Shown one piece after another: positions 7,434-14,805 of a stretch of 32,641 nt of DNA (the first letter of the stretch is position 1; each line of letters starts with the position of its first letter). A model generated the notes under the pieces. The model saw nothing but the letters and a program-made list of their open reading frames with translations. It had not been told where the DNA came from and did no database searches. Source of the DNA: Rhizobium sp. WYCCWR10014 (GTDB lineage Bacteria > Pseudomonadota > Alphaproteobacteria > Rhizobiales > Rhizobiaceae); contig NZ_LXFU01000016.1 of NCBI RefSeq assembly GCF_001657485.1, positions 1 through 32,641 of the forward strand, read 5' to 3'. The translations under genes and the position numbers were made by a program.

Positions 7434-9212
7434 TCAGGCAAGCAGGATGCGGGCGGCGGCAAGGCTTGCTGCGCCATTGACGACCCGGTCTCGAAGGGCT
7501 GCGGTCTCGGCAAGCAGGTTTTCGGCGGCGAAGCGGCAGAGCGCGATGCGGTTTTCGGCCGCGCCATCGGCACTTTCGGCCAGCCCGCCCTTGGCGAGGT
7601 AACAGCCGGTGAGCACGAGGCCGAAGAGGCGCTGATAGGGCGTCGCACCCGAGAGCGCTTCGGCGGTCCTGTTCTCGGCAAGCGTCTTCATCAGCCAGGC
7701 GGTCACCTGCTCGAGATCGGCGATCGCAGCGTCGAGCCTCACAGCGGTTTCGCCGAAACCATCAAGATTGGAGCGGCGGACGCCATCAGCGATCTCTCTG
7801 AGTTCGGCGATGACGCCATTCACCTGATCACCGCCGGAGAGCGGCAGTTTGCGGGTGACTAGGTCGATCGCCTGGATACCGTTGGTGCCCTCATAGATCG
7901 GGGCGATGCGGGCATCGCGGAGATAACGCGCCGCACCCGTCTCCTCGATGAAACCCATGCCGCCATGCACCTGGATGCCGAGCGAGGCGACGTCGACGCC
8001 GGCATCGGTCGAAAAGGATTTGGCGATCGGCGTCAGCAAAGCGGCACGCTCCTGCCAATGGCGGCTGGCGTCACCTGCCCGGTGCGACATGTCGATCGCG
8101 TGGGCGCAGGCATAGGAGATGGCGCGCGCCCCTTGAGTCAACGCCTTCATGGTGACGAGCATGCGGGCGACATCGGGATGCTCGACGATCGGGCTCATGC
8201 CGGCGCCGCTTGCGCCAGGCGCCCTGCCCTGGGTGCGTTCCCGGGCATAGGCGAGCGCCTTCTGGGTGGCGGCTTCCGCGATCGCCACGCCCTGCATGCC
8301 GACGGCAAGGCGGGCATTGTTCATCATCGTGAACATGCAGGCCAGCCCCTTATTCTCCTCGCCGACCAACCAGCCGACAGCGCCCCTTTCACCGCCGAAT
8401 TTTCCGTCGCCGTAGATCATCGTGCAGGTCGGCGACCCATGGATGCCGAGCTTGTGCTCCAGCGAGTGGCAGAACAGATCATTGCGGGGCCCAAGCGAGC
8501 CGTCATGGTTCACCAGGAATTTCGGCACCAGGAAGAGCGAGATGCCGCGGGTGCCGGCCGGCGCATCCGGCAGGCGGGCCAGCACCAGATGGATGATGTT
8601 GTCGGCCGCGTCATGCTCGCCCCAGGTGATGAAGATTTTCTGACCGAAAAGGCGGTAGCTGCCGTCATCGCGGCGCTCGGCGCGGGCCTTGAGCACGCCG
8701 AGGTCGGAGCCGGCATGTGGCTCGGTCAGGTTCATGGTGCCGGTCCATTCGCCGGAGACCATCTTTTCCAGATATTTGTCTTTCAGCGCGGCACTGCCAT
8801 GGGCGCTGACGGCCTCGATGGCGCCCATCGTCAGCGTCGGAGCGAGCGCAAAGGCCATGGATCCGGAATTCCACATTTCGAGTGCTGCGACATTCAGCAT
8901 ATGCGGCAAGGCCTGGCCGCCGAAGGCCTCCGGCGCCGTCAGACCGTTCCAGCCGCCGGCGATCCAATGGCGATAGAGGTCGCGCCAGCCATCCGGCAGC
9001 CTGACCTCGCCATCGATCAGACGGGCGCCCTGGCGGTCGCCGATGTCGGCGAGAGGCGCCACTTCCTCTGTGGCAAAACGTCCCGCTTCGGCGAGGATCG
9101 CATCGACCAGATCTTCGCCGAGATCGCCGAGCAGCCCTTTTGAAATCGCCTCGCCCATGCCCGCTACGTGTTTCAACGTGAACGCGATTTCCTCGACGGG
9201 CGCCTTGTACAT
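7434..9212 (-). CDS. Acyl-CoA dehydrogenase, long (about 590 aa) type
   Basis: This FAD-dependent acyl-CoA dehydrogenase (592 aa) would pass electrons to ETF in fatty-acyl or related acyl-CoA breakdown. It has the N-terminal helical region, the middle beta domain (GTMNLTEPHAGSDLG, FITWGEHD), the C-terminal helical domain with the catalytic-type glutamate in APIYEGTNGIQAIDL, and an extra C-terminal segment of about 120 aa found in this subfamily. The frame is open 17 codons upstream, but ATG 9212 is preceded by GGAGGAGAAACC. It is cotranscribed with the crotonase gene. The chain length of the substrate cannot be read from sequence. A palindromic operator candidate lies 59 nt upstream. Confidence 0.92.
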   Translation of the reverse strand: MYKAPVEEIAFTLKHVAGMGEAISKGLLGDLGEDLVDAILAEAGRFATEEVAPLADIGDRQGARLIDGEVRLPDGWRDLYRHWIAGGWNGLTAPEAFGGQALPHMLNVAALEMWNSGSMAFALAPTLTMGAIEAVSAHGSAALKDKYLEKMVSGEWTGTMNLTEPHAGSDLGVLKARAERRDDGSYRLFGQKIFITWGEHDAADNIIHLVLARLPDAPAGTRGISLFLVPKFLVNHDGSLGPRNDLFCHSLEHKLGIHGSPTCTMIYGDGKFGGERGAVGWLVGEENKGLACMFTMMNNARLAVGMQGVAIAEAATQKALAYARERTQGRAPGASGAGMSPIVEHPDVARMLVTMKALTQGARAISYACAHAIDMSHRAGDASRHWQERAALLTPIAKSFSTDAGVDVASLGIQVHGGMGFIEETGAARYLRDARIAPIYEGTNGIQAIDLVTRKLPLSGGDQVNGVIAELREIADGVRRSNLDGFGETAVRLDAAIADLEQVTAWLMKTLAENRTAEALSGATPYQRLFGLVLTGCYLAKGGLAESADGAAENRIALCRFAAENLLAETAALRDRVVNGAASLAAARILLA

Positions 9213-9270
9213 GGTTTCTCCTCCGCAGACCGGCCTGCACTTGGGCAAGCCCCTCCGAGGCAAGGGCTAA

Positions 9271-9292
9271 TTGATTTTTACGTAAACGTCAA
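9271..9292. promoter_or_regulatory. Candidate operator for the acyl-CoA dehydrogenase operon
   Basis: A perfect 10-bp palindrome TTTACGTAAA (9277-9286) sits inside a longer imperfect one bounded by TTGA (9271) and TCAA (9292). It is 59 nt upstream of the acyl-CoA dehydrogenase start. MerR-family regulators of acyl-CoA and branched-chain catabolism (LiuR type) bind sites rich in ACGTAAAC; the link to such a regulator is inference. The site could also affect the divergent transporter gene at 9421. Confidence 0.5.
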
Positions 9293-9420
9293 TTTCGATT
9301 TCCTCGGTCGGCATGCGATAAATCGCCTGACAGGGCGCTTTGCTCTTGCACCTTTGGACAAATGGACGTCATGAACAATCTCTAAGGGAAGATATCGCCT
9401 TCGCAAAGGACCGGCGAACA

Positions 9421-10416
9421 ATGGATACATTGCCCGTCAACATACCCGGTTTCGTCTGGGCCTATCGCTTTTCGCCTGAAGAAAAGACCGCGGTGCGACT
9501 GAACAATAGTGCGACGGTGGCGGAACTGACCGCCGATAACTGTTTCTACTGGCTGCACCTCAACCTTGTCGACGCCCGCGTGCCGGCCTTGCTCGATACG
9601 CTGGACGGGCTGACGGAGGACGCGAAATCGGCGCTGACGACGCGCGACACGCATGCGGCCATCACCGTCGACGAGCAGATGCTCTATGGCACGCTCGTCG
9701 ATTGCCAGCGCGATTTCGCCCAGGATACCAACAATCTCGGCTGGCTGCATTTCGCCATGTCCGACCGCTTCCTCATCACCACGAGGCTGCAGCCGCTGCG
9801 CAGCGTCGAACGGGCGCGGGCGCTGATCGAGAAAAACCCGGGCAAATTCTCCGGGCCGGTCGATCTCTTCGAACTGCTGGTAATCGAGTTCCAGCGCACG
9901 CTGATCGCGATCGTCATCGAACTCACCGAAGAGCTGAACCAGATCGAGGATATCGTCTACGACAGTGCGCAGCGCGACGAGCGCCGGCGCCTGGCGCCGG
10001 TCCGGCGCACCGTGGTCCGGCTGCATCGGCACCTGCGCACGGTGCTGGCGCTGATGCGCCGCGCCGCGGCGGCCGACGACGACGAGATGCCCTTCGGCTT
10101 CGACGACGTGGCGCGGCGGCTGACGAGCCGGCTGGAAACGGTCGACCACGATATCTATGCGCTGCAGGATAGGGCACGCCTGCTGCACGAAGAAATCGAT
10201 TCGAAACAATCCTCCGAAACCAACCGTCACCTCTATCTGCTGTCGATCATGACGGCCTTCCTGCTGCCGCCGACCCTGGTGACCGGCTTCTTCGGCATGA
10301 ACACGGCAAACCTGCCCTTCGCCGTCGGCGACTACGGCACCGAATACGCCGTCGCCCTCATCGTCGCCTCCATCGCCTTTGCATGGTGGCTGCTGCGCCG
10401 CGTGGATATTCTTTGA
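9421..10416 (+). CDS. CorA/ZntB-type divalent metal transporter
   Basis: This 331-aa inner-membrane protein of the CorA superfamily forms pentameric channels for Mg, Zn or Co ions. It has a large acidic and helical cytoplasmic N-terminal part. Two C-terminal membrane segments follow: LYLLSIMTAFLLPPTLVTGF and the second at about ALIVASIAFAWWLL. The signature GMN lies between them (FFGMNTANLPF). The length and the PPTLVTGFFGMN form are those of the ZntB/zinc-transporter branch. The ATG at 9421 gives the family N-terminus MDTLPVNIPGFVWAYRF with AAGGA about 12 nt upstream; an open extension to 9340 is unlikely to be translated. It is divergent from the acyl-CoA dehydrogenase. Confidence 0.88.
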   Translation: MDTLPVNIPGFVWAYRFSPEEKTAVRLNNSATVAELTADNCFYWLHLNLVDARVPALLDTLDGLTEDAKSALTTRDTHAAITVDEQMLYGTLVDCQRDFAQDTNNLGWLHFAMSDRFLITTRLQPLRSVERARALIEKNPGKFSGPVDLFELLVIEFQRTLIAIVIELTEELNQIEDIVYDSAQRDERRRLAPVRRTVVRLHRHLRTVLALMRRAAAADDDEMPFGFDDVARRLTSRLETVDHDIYALQDRARLLHEEIDSKQSSETNRHLYLLSIMTAFLLPPTLVTGFFGMNTANLPFAVGDYGTEYAVALIVASIAFAWWLLRRVDIL

Positions 10417-10480
10417 GGGTAGACGTGCGAGCGTGAGTGTCGAGGGTGTGGCCTAGGCTCGATCCGAGGGTAGCGAAATC

Positions 10481-10620
10481 CCCTGCCCCTCATCCGCCTG
10501 CCGGCACCTTCTCCCCGCAGGCGGGGCGAAGGGGGCACGCCGCAACCTCTCCGTTCCCACCAACCTCTCGTAGGGCACGTCCCCTCGCCCCGTTTACGGG
10601 GAGAGGGTTAGGGTGAGGGG
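10481..10620. repeat. GC-rich rhizobial intergenic mosaic repeat, two blocks
   Basis: Block 1 (10481-10535) folds around CCTTC-T-CCCCGC with GCGGGG-C-GAAGG. Block 2 (10564-10620) holds CCCTC-g-CCCCG, TTTA, CGGGG-a-GAGGG and then GTTAGGGTGAGGGG. A second copy of block 2, including the flanking CCTCTCG and CACGTCCC, lies at 24340-24397. This resembles rhizobial intergenic mosaic elements. It fills most of the gap between the transporter and the BA14K gene. Confidence 0.75.
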
Positions 10621-10660
10621 CAGACGTTTGTCGAGAGCGGCGCGTTTCCTGTGCCCGGCC

Positions 10661-11140
10661 TCAATACGGCGAATAGCACTGCTGGCGCGGGCCGTTATAG
10701 GGCTGGAACGTGTTGTCGTAGGCGCGATAGGACCGGTAGCGGTTTGCGCACCAGGCGACGTGGCCTGAACCCATGCGGGGAGCGGGCGCGACGTAACGCG
10801 GCTGCGCGACGATAGCGCCGCCGATCACCGCGCCGGCGCCGAAGGCGGCGAGCGGATACCAGTAGCCGTTATAACGGCGGTATCCCGGGCGGTAGTAGGA
10901 ATAGCCGCGATAGCCGCCGTAATAGCCGGGCCGGTAGTAGGCGCCGGGACGATATCCGGGCCGGTAGCCCGGACGGTAACCGGGGCGATAGTAGCGGCGG
11001 TACTGGACGTTCTCGACGGCGGAGGATTTCTCCACCTGCAGCGCGGTAGGCATCTGGATTGCCTGCGACGGCGCAAAGCCCGTCAGCACCACGGCGGCCG
11101 CCAGAACTGCGGTCGCAATCTTGTTTCTCAGCCCGATCAT
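10661..11140 (-). CDS. BA14K-family secreted/membrane protein
   Basis: This 159-aa protein is probably exported. An N-terminal hydrophobic signal (about residues 1-28, ending APSQA) is followed by a tyrosine-, arginine- and glycine-rich region with repeated YRPG units. Next come a short glycine/alanine hydrophobic stretch ([17 protein letters not shown]) and the C-terminal BA14K motif [19 protein letters not shown], closing with CYSPY. The family is named for a 14-kDa immunoreactive Brucella lectin-like protein; its role in rhizobia is unclear. ATG 11140 has GGGAG 8-9 nt upstream; the ATG at 11155 contains that ribosome-binding site and is less likely. The YRPG repeats make the DNA at about 10925-10990 locally repetitive. 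Confidence 0.88.
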   Translation of the reverse strand: MIGLRNKIATAVLAAAVVLTGFAPSQAIQMPTALQVEKSSAVENVQYRRYYRPGYRPGYRPGYRPGAYYRPGYYGGYRGYSYYRPGYRRYNGYWYPLAAFGAGAVIGGAIVAQPRYVAPAPRMGSGHVAWCANRYRSYRAYDNTFQPYNGPRQQCYSPY

Positions 11141-11285
11141 TGCTTCATCTCCCATTCAACAGCGATCACCGCCTGCCCTGCAACGCTCTCGCGCCCGAAT
11201 GGTTCCAAAAGCAGCCGGGGCCGGCCGCTTTCCCTTTTAGAGAATCTGAACTGAACCGGAGATTAACCGGCGCGGCAAAACGCTT

Positions 11286-11335
11286 AGAGCATGATGCCGA
11301 AAAGTGTGAGCGGTTTTCGGACGACATCATGCTCT
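11286..11335. repeat. Dispersed double-stem palindrome
   Basis: AGAGCATGATG (11286-11296) pairs perfectly with CATCATGCTCT (11325-11335). Inside it CCGAAAA (11297-11303) pairs with TTTTCGG (11314-11320), leaving a 4-nt bulge ACGA and a 10-nt loop. This element is familiar as a multicopy intergenic sequence in Rhizobium genomes (recalled, not searched). It lies just past the 3' end of the Rieske oxygenase gene and could end transcription or stabilise the mRNA. Confidence 0.75.
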
Positions 11336-11349
11336 GCTTCTTTAATTTA

Positions 11350-11368
11350 GATCCGGATTCATCCGGAT
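11350..11368 (-). terminator. Possible hairpin after the Rieske oxygenase gene
   Basis: Two copies of the self-complementary octamer ATCCGGAT (11351-11358 and 11361-11368) lie directly after the stop codon on the minus strand. They can fold into one stem followed by an AT-rich stretch. There is no strict T-run, so termination activity is uncertain. Confidence 0.35.
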
Positions 11369-12613
11369 TTAGGCAACGACGGAGAATTTCGCCTGGTCAC
11401 CCTGCAGACGGTTTACCATGAAGTTCGAATACCATTCGAGGAACTGCATGACGCCGCCCTCGTGCAAGGCCGAATAGGGGCCGGGCTCATAGGCGGGCGA
11501 GCGAATGCCGAAGGCGTTTTCCTCGACGATGCGGCGATCCTGATCGTTGGTCTCGGTCCAGACGTGGGTCAATTCCTCGAGATTGTAATCGACGCCTTCG
11601 ACGGCATCCTTGTGGACGAGCCACTTGGTCGTCACCGCCGTCTCGTTGGCGCTAAGCGGCAGCACGCGGAAGGAGATGGCGTGGTCACCGAGCAGATGGT
11701 TCCACGTCGTCGGGTAGTGGAAGAGCAGCATGGTGCCGATATGGCCGATCGAGATATCGTCGGAGAGCTGGCGCTGGACGGCGCGCTTGCCCGACATGGT
11801 GTAGCTCTCGGCATCTTCGATCAGCGGCATGCGGGCGGTGCGGAACTGACCGTCCGGCGAAATCTGGAACTTGCTCGGCAGGCCGGCCGCCTCGCAGCGC
11901 GCCCAATGGCCGGCGATCTCGGGATCGTCGGCGCCGCCATCCGTGCCGGTGACACTCGGGGCTTCAGGATAGGTGCGGCAGAGCTCGGGGTGATTGGCGG
12001 CGCAGTGATAGCACTCGCGGTTGTTTTCCCAGACAAGCTTCCAGTTGCCCTTCTCGATGATCGTGCTCTGGAAGGCGACCTTGCTCTCGCTGATCCGGTG
12101 CGGCGCGACATAGGGTTCGATCTTGTCGCGCACCGGCTGGAAATCCGGGGCGGTGTTGGCAAGGCAGATGAAGACATAGCCAGCGACGATTTCGCAATGG
12201 ACGGGCTTCAGGTTGAAGCCAGTCTTGTCGAAATCATCGCCCATGTGGCGGGCGAAGGCGAGCTTGCCTTCGAGATCATAGGTCCACTGATGATAGGGAC
12301 AGACGAGGCGCACGGAGGAGCCGTGCTCCTTGGTGCAGACGCGCGAGCCGCGATGGCGGCAGCTGTTGTGGAAGGCGCGGATGACATTGTCGCGGCCGCG
12401 GACGATGACGACAGGATAGCTGCCGATCTGAACGGTGAAATAGGCGCCCGGCTTCGGCAGCTCGCAATCATGGCCGATGAACAGCCAGTCGCGATAATAG
12501 ATCATCTCCATGTCGAGCTGGAAATAATCCTCGTCGATATAGAACGGCTGTTCGAGGCTGAAGCCCTCACGGCGGCTCTTGAGCTGACGCATAACGTTGC
12601 TGCGAATATCCAT
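11369..12613 (-). CDS. Rieske non-heme iron oxygenase, GbcA/CntA-like N-demethylase type
   Basis: This oxygenase alpha subunit (414 aa) needs a separate reductase. Residues CRHRGSRVC and CPYHQW give the Rieske [2Fe-2S] ligands (CxH, CxxH). NNRECYHCAANHPEL supplies the two histidines of the mononuclear iron. A later aspartate, probably in TNDQDRR, would complete the facial triad. A glutamate, not an aspartate, stands before the first histidine (ECYH), as in carnitine and glycine-betaine oxygenases. Together with the N-terminal RREGFSLEQPFY, this suggests a quaternary-amine demethylase; substrate identity is inference. ATG 12613 has GAGG 8 nt upstream. ATG 12619 is possible, but its ribosome-binding site is too close. 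No reductase partner lies in this window. Confidence 0.87.
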   Translation of the reverse strand: MDIRSNVMRQLKSRREGFSLEQPFYIDEDYFQLDMEMIYYRDWLFIGHDCELPKPGAYFTVQIGSYPVVIVRGRDNVIRAFHNSCRHRGSRVCTKEHGSSVRLVCPYHQWTYDLEGKLAFARHMGDDFDKTGFNLKPVHCEIVAGYVFICLANTAPDFQPVRDKIEPYVAPHRISESKVAFQSTIIEKGNWKLVWENNRECYHCAANHPELCRTYPEAPSVTGTDGGADDPEIAGHWARCEAAGLPSKFQISPDGQFRTARMPLIEDAESYTMSGKRAVQRQLSDDISIGHIGTMLLFHYPTTWNHLLGDHAISFRVLPLSANETAVTTKWLVHKDAVEGVDYNLEELTHVWTETNDQDRRIVEENAFGIRSPAYEPGPYSALHEGGVMQFLEWYSNFMVNRLQGDQAKFSVVA

Positions 12614-13032
12614 CTTCATGTCCTCGTGCACCCGGCTGCCGCCTTCCGGCAAGAAGGCCGGCGGAAGCGCGCCCGCTTCCTTCTCCTTCGGGAGAAGTGT
12701 TCATGGCGTCATTTAATCACCGAGCCTGCCTGCCGCTTGGTTGTAATGCGACATCGGCTTCGAAATTGACGACAGGATGTGGCAAGCCGCAAGCTGCCGA
12801 TCCCGGTCGATGACATCGCCCCGACTCTCCGGGCAATTATCGTCAATTGCGACATGGCGTAAAGACCCGCTCCGCAAAGAGTTCGGCTGCCTGATATCGA
12901 TGTCAGTCGCGTTTGCGACATCTGCCGGCGTTTGCCTTCCGGTCGGCCGGCTGGAATGGCCATTTTTTAACATCGCCTTAAGCATACGGTCCTATCCTGC
13001 TGCTGATTCAGACCGACCGAAGAACGCGAACC
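12614..13032. promoter_or_regulatory. Divergent control region with repeated TGCGACAT boxes
   Basis: These 419 nt without a gene separate the Rieske oxygenase (minus) from an unknown gene (plus). TGCGACAT occurs three times in the same orientation (12747-12754, 12848-12855, 12914-12921). The first continues as TGCGACATC and faces GATGTGGCA at 12776-12784, an inverted repeat with one mismatch and a 20-nt spacer. The third follows GATGTC (12899-12904), giving a second inverted pair. This looks like a multi-site operator for a regulator of one or both flanking genes. No such regulator is encoded next to it. Confidence 0.5.
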
Positions 13033-13641
13033 ATGGCCAGACTCCGTTATTTCGACGCGAAAGAAGCAGGCAAACTGCAAGAGCCGCAGCTGATTGCCGC
13101 GCATTCCGAGTTTTTGCGCACTGGTCGCATCCCCCGCGAGCGGCGGCACTGGCTGGCCGAGGAAAAACGCTATTTCACCCATGACGAGGTCGCGGCCAAG
13201 ACCGGACGCAAGCTGCAGGTCGCCGGCGAAAAGACGCATCAACACATCAACGGCTTTCACCACTCGATCCAGTTTCCGAAGATGATCTTCCACCGGACGC
13301 TGGAGGACAGCCCGCATCTCGGCTATTGCCACGTCACCGCCGCACGGACGAAATTCGCCCATTACGAAGAGGTAAGCTGGGCCTTCTACATCTCCAATTT
13401 CTATTCCGACATCGGCGAGAACGACAATTTCTTCGAGCGCATTGATGTCGGTTATTCCCGCATGTATTTCGCCGTCGCGATCAAACCCGGCGAGAACTCC
13501 GCCGAAAAGATGACCATCGACCGGTCGGTGCGCGGCAACGGCCTGCTCTTCCGCACCCATGATCCGCAAGCTGCGATCCGCAACATCCTCTTGCTCGGCG
13601 CCCGCAACGAACAGCTGCGCGAAATCATCCGGCAGCTTTAA
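13033..13641 (+). CDS. Conserved-looking hypothetical protein
   Basis: This 202-aa soluble protein has no signal peptide or membrane segment. It is rich in histidine and aromatic residues (HQHINGFHHSIQFPKMIFHR, YCHVTAARTKFAHYEE). I do not recognise a catalytic motif. The ATG at 13033 follows ACGCGAACC, a weak ribosome-binding site, but the frame has typical high-GC third positions and normal length. It is divergent from the Rieske oxygenase and followed after 58 nt by the Sua5-type gene. It may belong to a rhizobial DUF family, which I cannot assign with confidence. Confidence 0.75.
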   Translation: MARLRYFDAKEAGKLQEPQLIAAHSEFLRTGRIPRERRHWLAEEKRYFTHDEVAAKTGRKLQVAGEKTHQHINGFHHSIQFPKMIFHRTLEDSPHLGYCHVTAARTKFAHYEEVSWAFYISNFYSDIGENDNFFERIDVGYSRMYFAVAIKPGENSAEKMTIDRSVRGNGLLFRTHDPQAAIRNILLLGARNEQLREIIRQL

Positions 13642-13699
13642 GCGATTGATCGCGGGCGGCGGAAAGCCTAATGACTGCCAGGACTAACACGGGCAGGAC

Positions 13700-14674
13700 A
13701 TGGCACGCACGATCGATATCACGGCAGACACGCAGGCAGCGCTGGAGGCGGCCTCGGCTGCTCTTGCCGACGGCTTTGCCATCGCCATTCCGACCGAGAC
13801 CGTCTACGGCCTGGCGGCCGACGCCACCAATCCCGCAGCCATCACCCGCATCTACGAGACAAAAGGACGGCCGCGCTTCAACCCACTGATCTGCCACATG
13901 GCCGACCTCGCCATGGCCGAAGAGCATGCCGAATTCGACCCGGTCTCACGGGCGCTCGCCAGAGCCTTCTGGCCCGGCCCGCTGACCCTCGTGCTGCCGC
14001 TGAAGCCTCAAAGCTCGATCCATTCGCTGGCGACCGCCGGGCTCGACAGCGTCGGCATCCGTGTGCCGAAGGGGTTTGCAGGCGCGTTGATCGGCGTCTT
14101 CGGACGGCCGCTCGCAGCTCCCAGCGCCAATACGTCCGGCGGGGTCAGCGCCACGAGTGCCGCCCATGTCGAAGCCGATCTCGGGGCCAGGATCCCGTTG
14201 ATCCTCGATGCGGGCCCAAGCGCTGTCGGCGTCGAATCGACGATCGTCAAGGCAGAGGGCGGCCGGCTGAGACTGCTTCGGCCGGGTGGTCTGGCGGCGC
14301 GCGAGATCGAGCGCGTCGCAGGCCAACCGCTGCTGCGGGCGAAAACGGCATCGGCGGCAATCGAAGCGCCAGGCATGCTCGCCTCGCATTATGCGCCGGG
14401 TGCTTCCGTGCGCCTCAATGCGACGGCGGTGGAACCCGGCGAGGCGCTGATTGCCTTCGGCAGCGCTGCGGTCGCCGGCGCAAACAGTGCACGGATCGTG
14501 CTTGACCTCAGCCCGCGCGGCGACCTGGCAGAGGCGGCGGCCAATCTTTTCGACTACATGAAGCGGGCCGATGCCAGCGGCGCCCAGAGCATCGCCTTTT
14601 CGCCGATTCCCGAAGAGGGGCTGGGCGAAGCGATCAACGACCGGCTGCAGCGGGCGGCCGCACCCCGCGACTGA
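13700..14674 (+). CDS. tsaC: L-threonylcarbamoyladenylate synthase, Sua5 type
   Basis: This 324-aa enzyme makes threonylcarbamoyl-AMP from threonine, bicarbonate and ATP, the first step of t6A37 modification of ANN-decoding tRNAs in the cytoplasm. The YrdC domain (about 10-195) shows IPTETVYGLAADA, the K-G-R-P nucleotide site in YETKGRPRFNPL, and PSANTSGGVSAT. The C-terminal Sua5 domain (about 215-320) follows a linker with GMLASHYAPG. The two-domain length separates it from short TsaC. The start at 13700 gives the family N-terminus. It is not next to other t6A genes. A two-hairpin repeat lies directly after the stop. Confidence 0.93.
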   Translation: MARTIDITADTQAALEAASAALADGFAIAIPTETVYGLAADATNPAAITRIYETKGRPRFNPLICHMADLAMAEEHAEFDPVSRALARAFWPGPLTLVLPLKPQSSIHSLATAGLDSVGIRVPKGFAGALIGVFGRPLAAPSANTSGGVSATSAAHVEADLGARIPLILDAGPSAVGVESTIVKAEGGRLRLLRPGGLAAREIERVAGQPLLRAKTASAAIEAPGMLASHYAPGASVRLNATAVEPGEALIAFGSAAVAGANSARIVLDLSPRGDLAEAAANLFDYMKRADASGAQSIAFSPIPEEGLGEAINDRLQRAAAPRD

Positions 14675-14682
14675 AAAGACCT

Positions 14683-14781
14683 GCTGCATAATTCCTAAAT
14701 CGGAATCGATTTGGGAATTATGCAGCAATTCAAAGTGCTACAGCGTCCTAAGCGCGTCTGAAAAGACGCGCGGCGCTGTAG
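14683..14781. repeat. Two-hairpin dispersed intergenic element
   Basis: Hairpin 1: GCTGCATAATTCC (14683-14695) pairs with GGAATTATGCAGC (14714-14726). After a T/G pair the stem continues as AAATC/GATTT around the loop GGAATC. Linker: AATTCAAAGTG. Hairpin 2: CTACAGCG (14738-14745) pairs with CGCTGTAG (14774-14781), and inside it GCGCGTCT/AGACGCGC closes a GAAA tetraloop. A partial relative is at 23271-23327. The element lies between the Sua5-type gene and the FAD dehydrogenase gene and ends 24 nt before the latter's start. Confidence 0.85.
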
Positions 14782-14805
14782 ATGACGATGGAGGACCGAG
14801 CCCGA

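Noticed and set aside
7965..9143. 392-codon frame antisense to the acyl-CoA dehydrogenase
   Set aside because: It has no domain features. The opposite strand has intact flavin and catalytic motifs.
10900..11000. Possible tandem repeat array
   Set aside because: The periodicity is the YRPG codons of the BA14K protein, not a separate DNA repeat or CRISPR array.
12709..12985. Two overlapping minus-strand frames of 84 and 90 codons in the divergent control region
   Set aside because: No family features, poor starts and overlap with operator-like repeats. The region is better read as regulatory.
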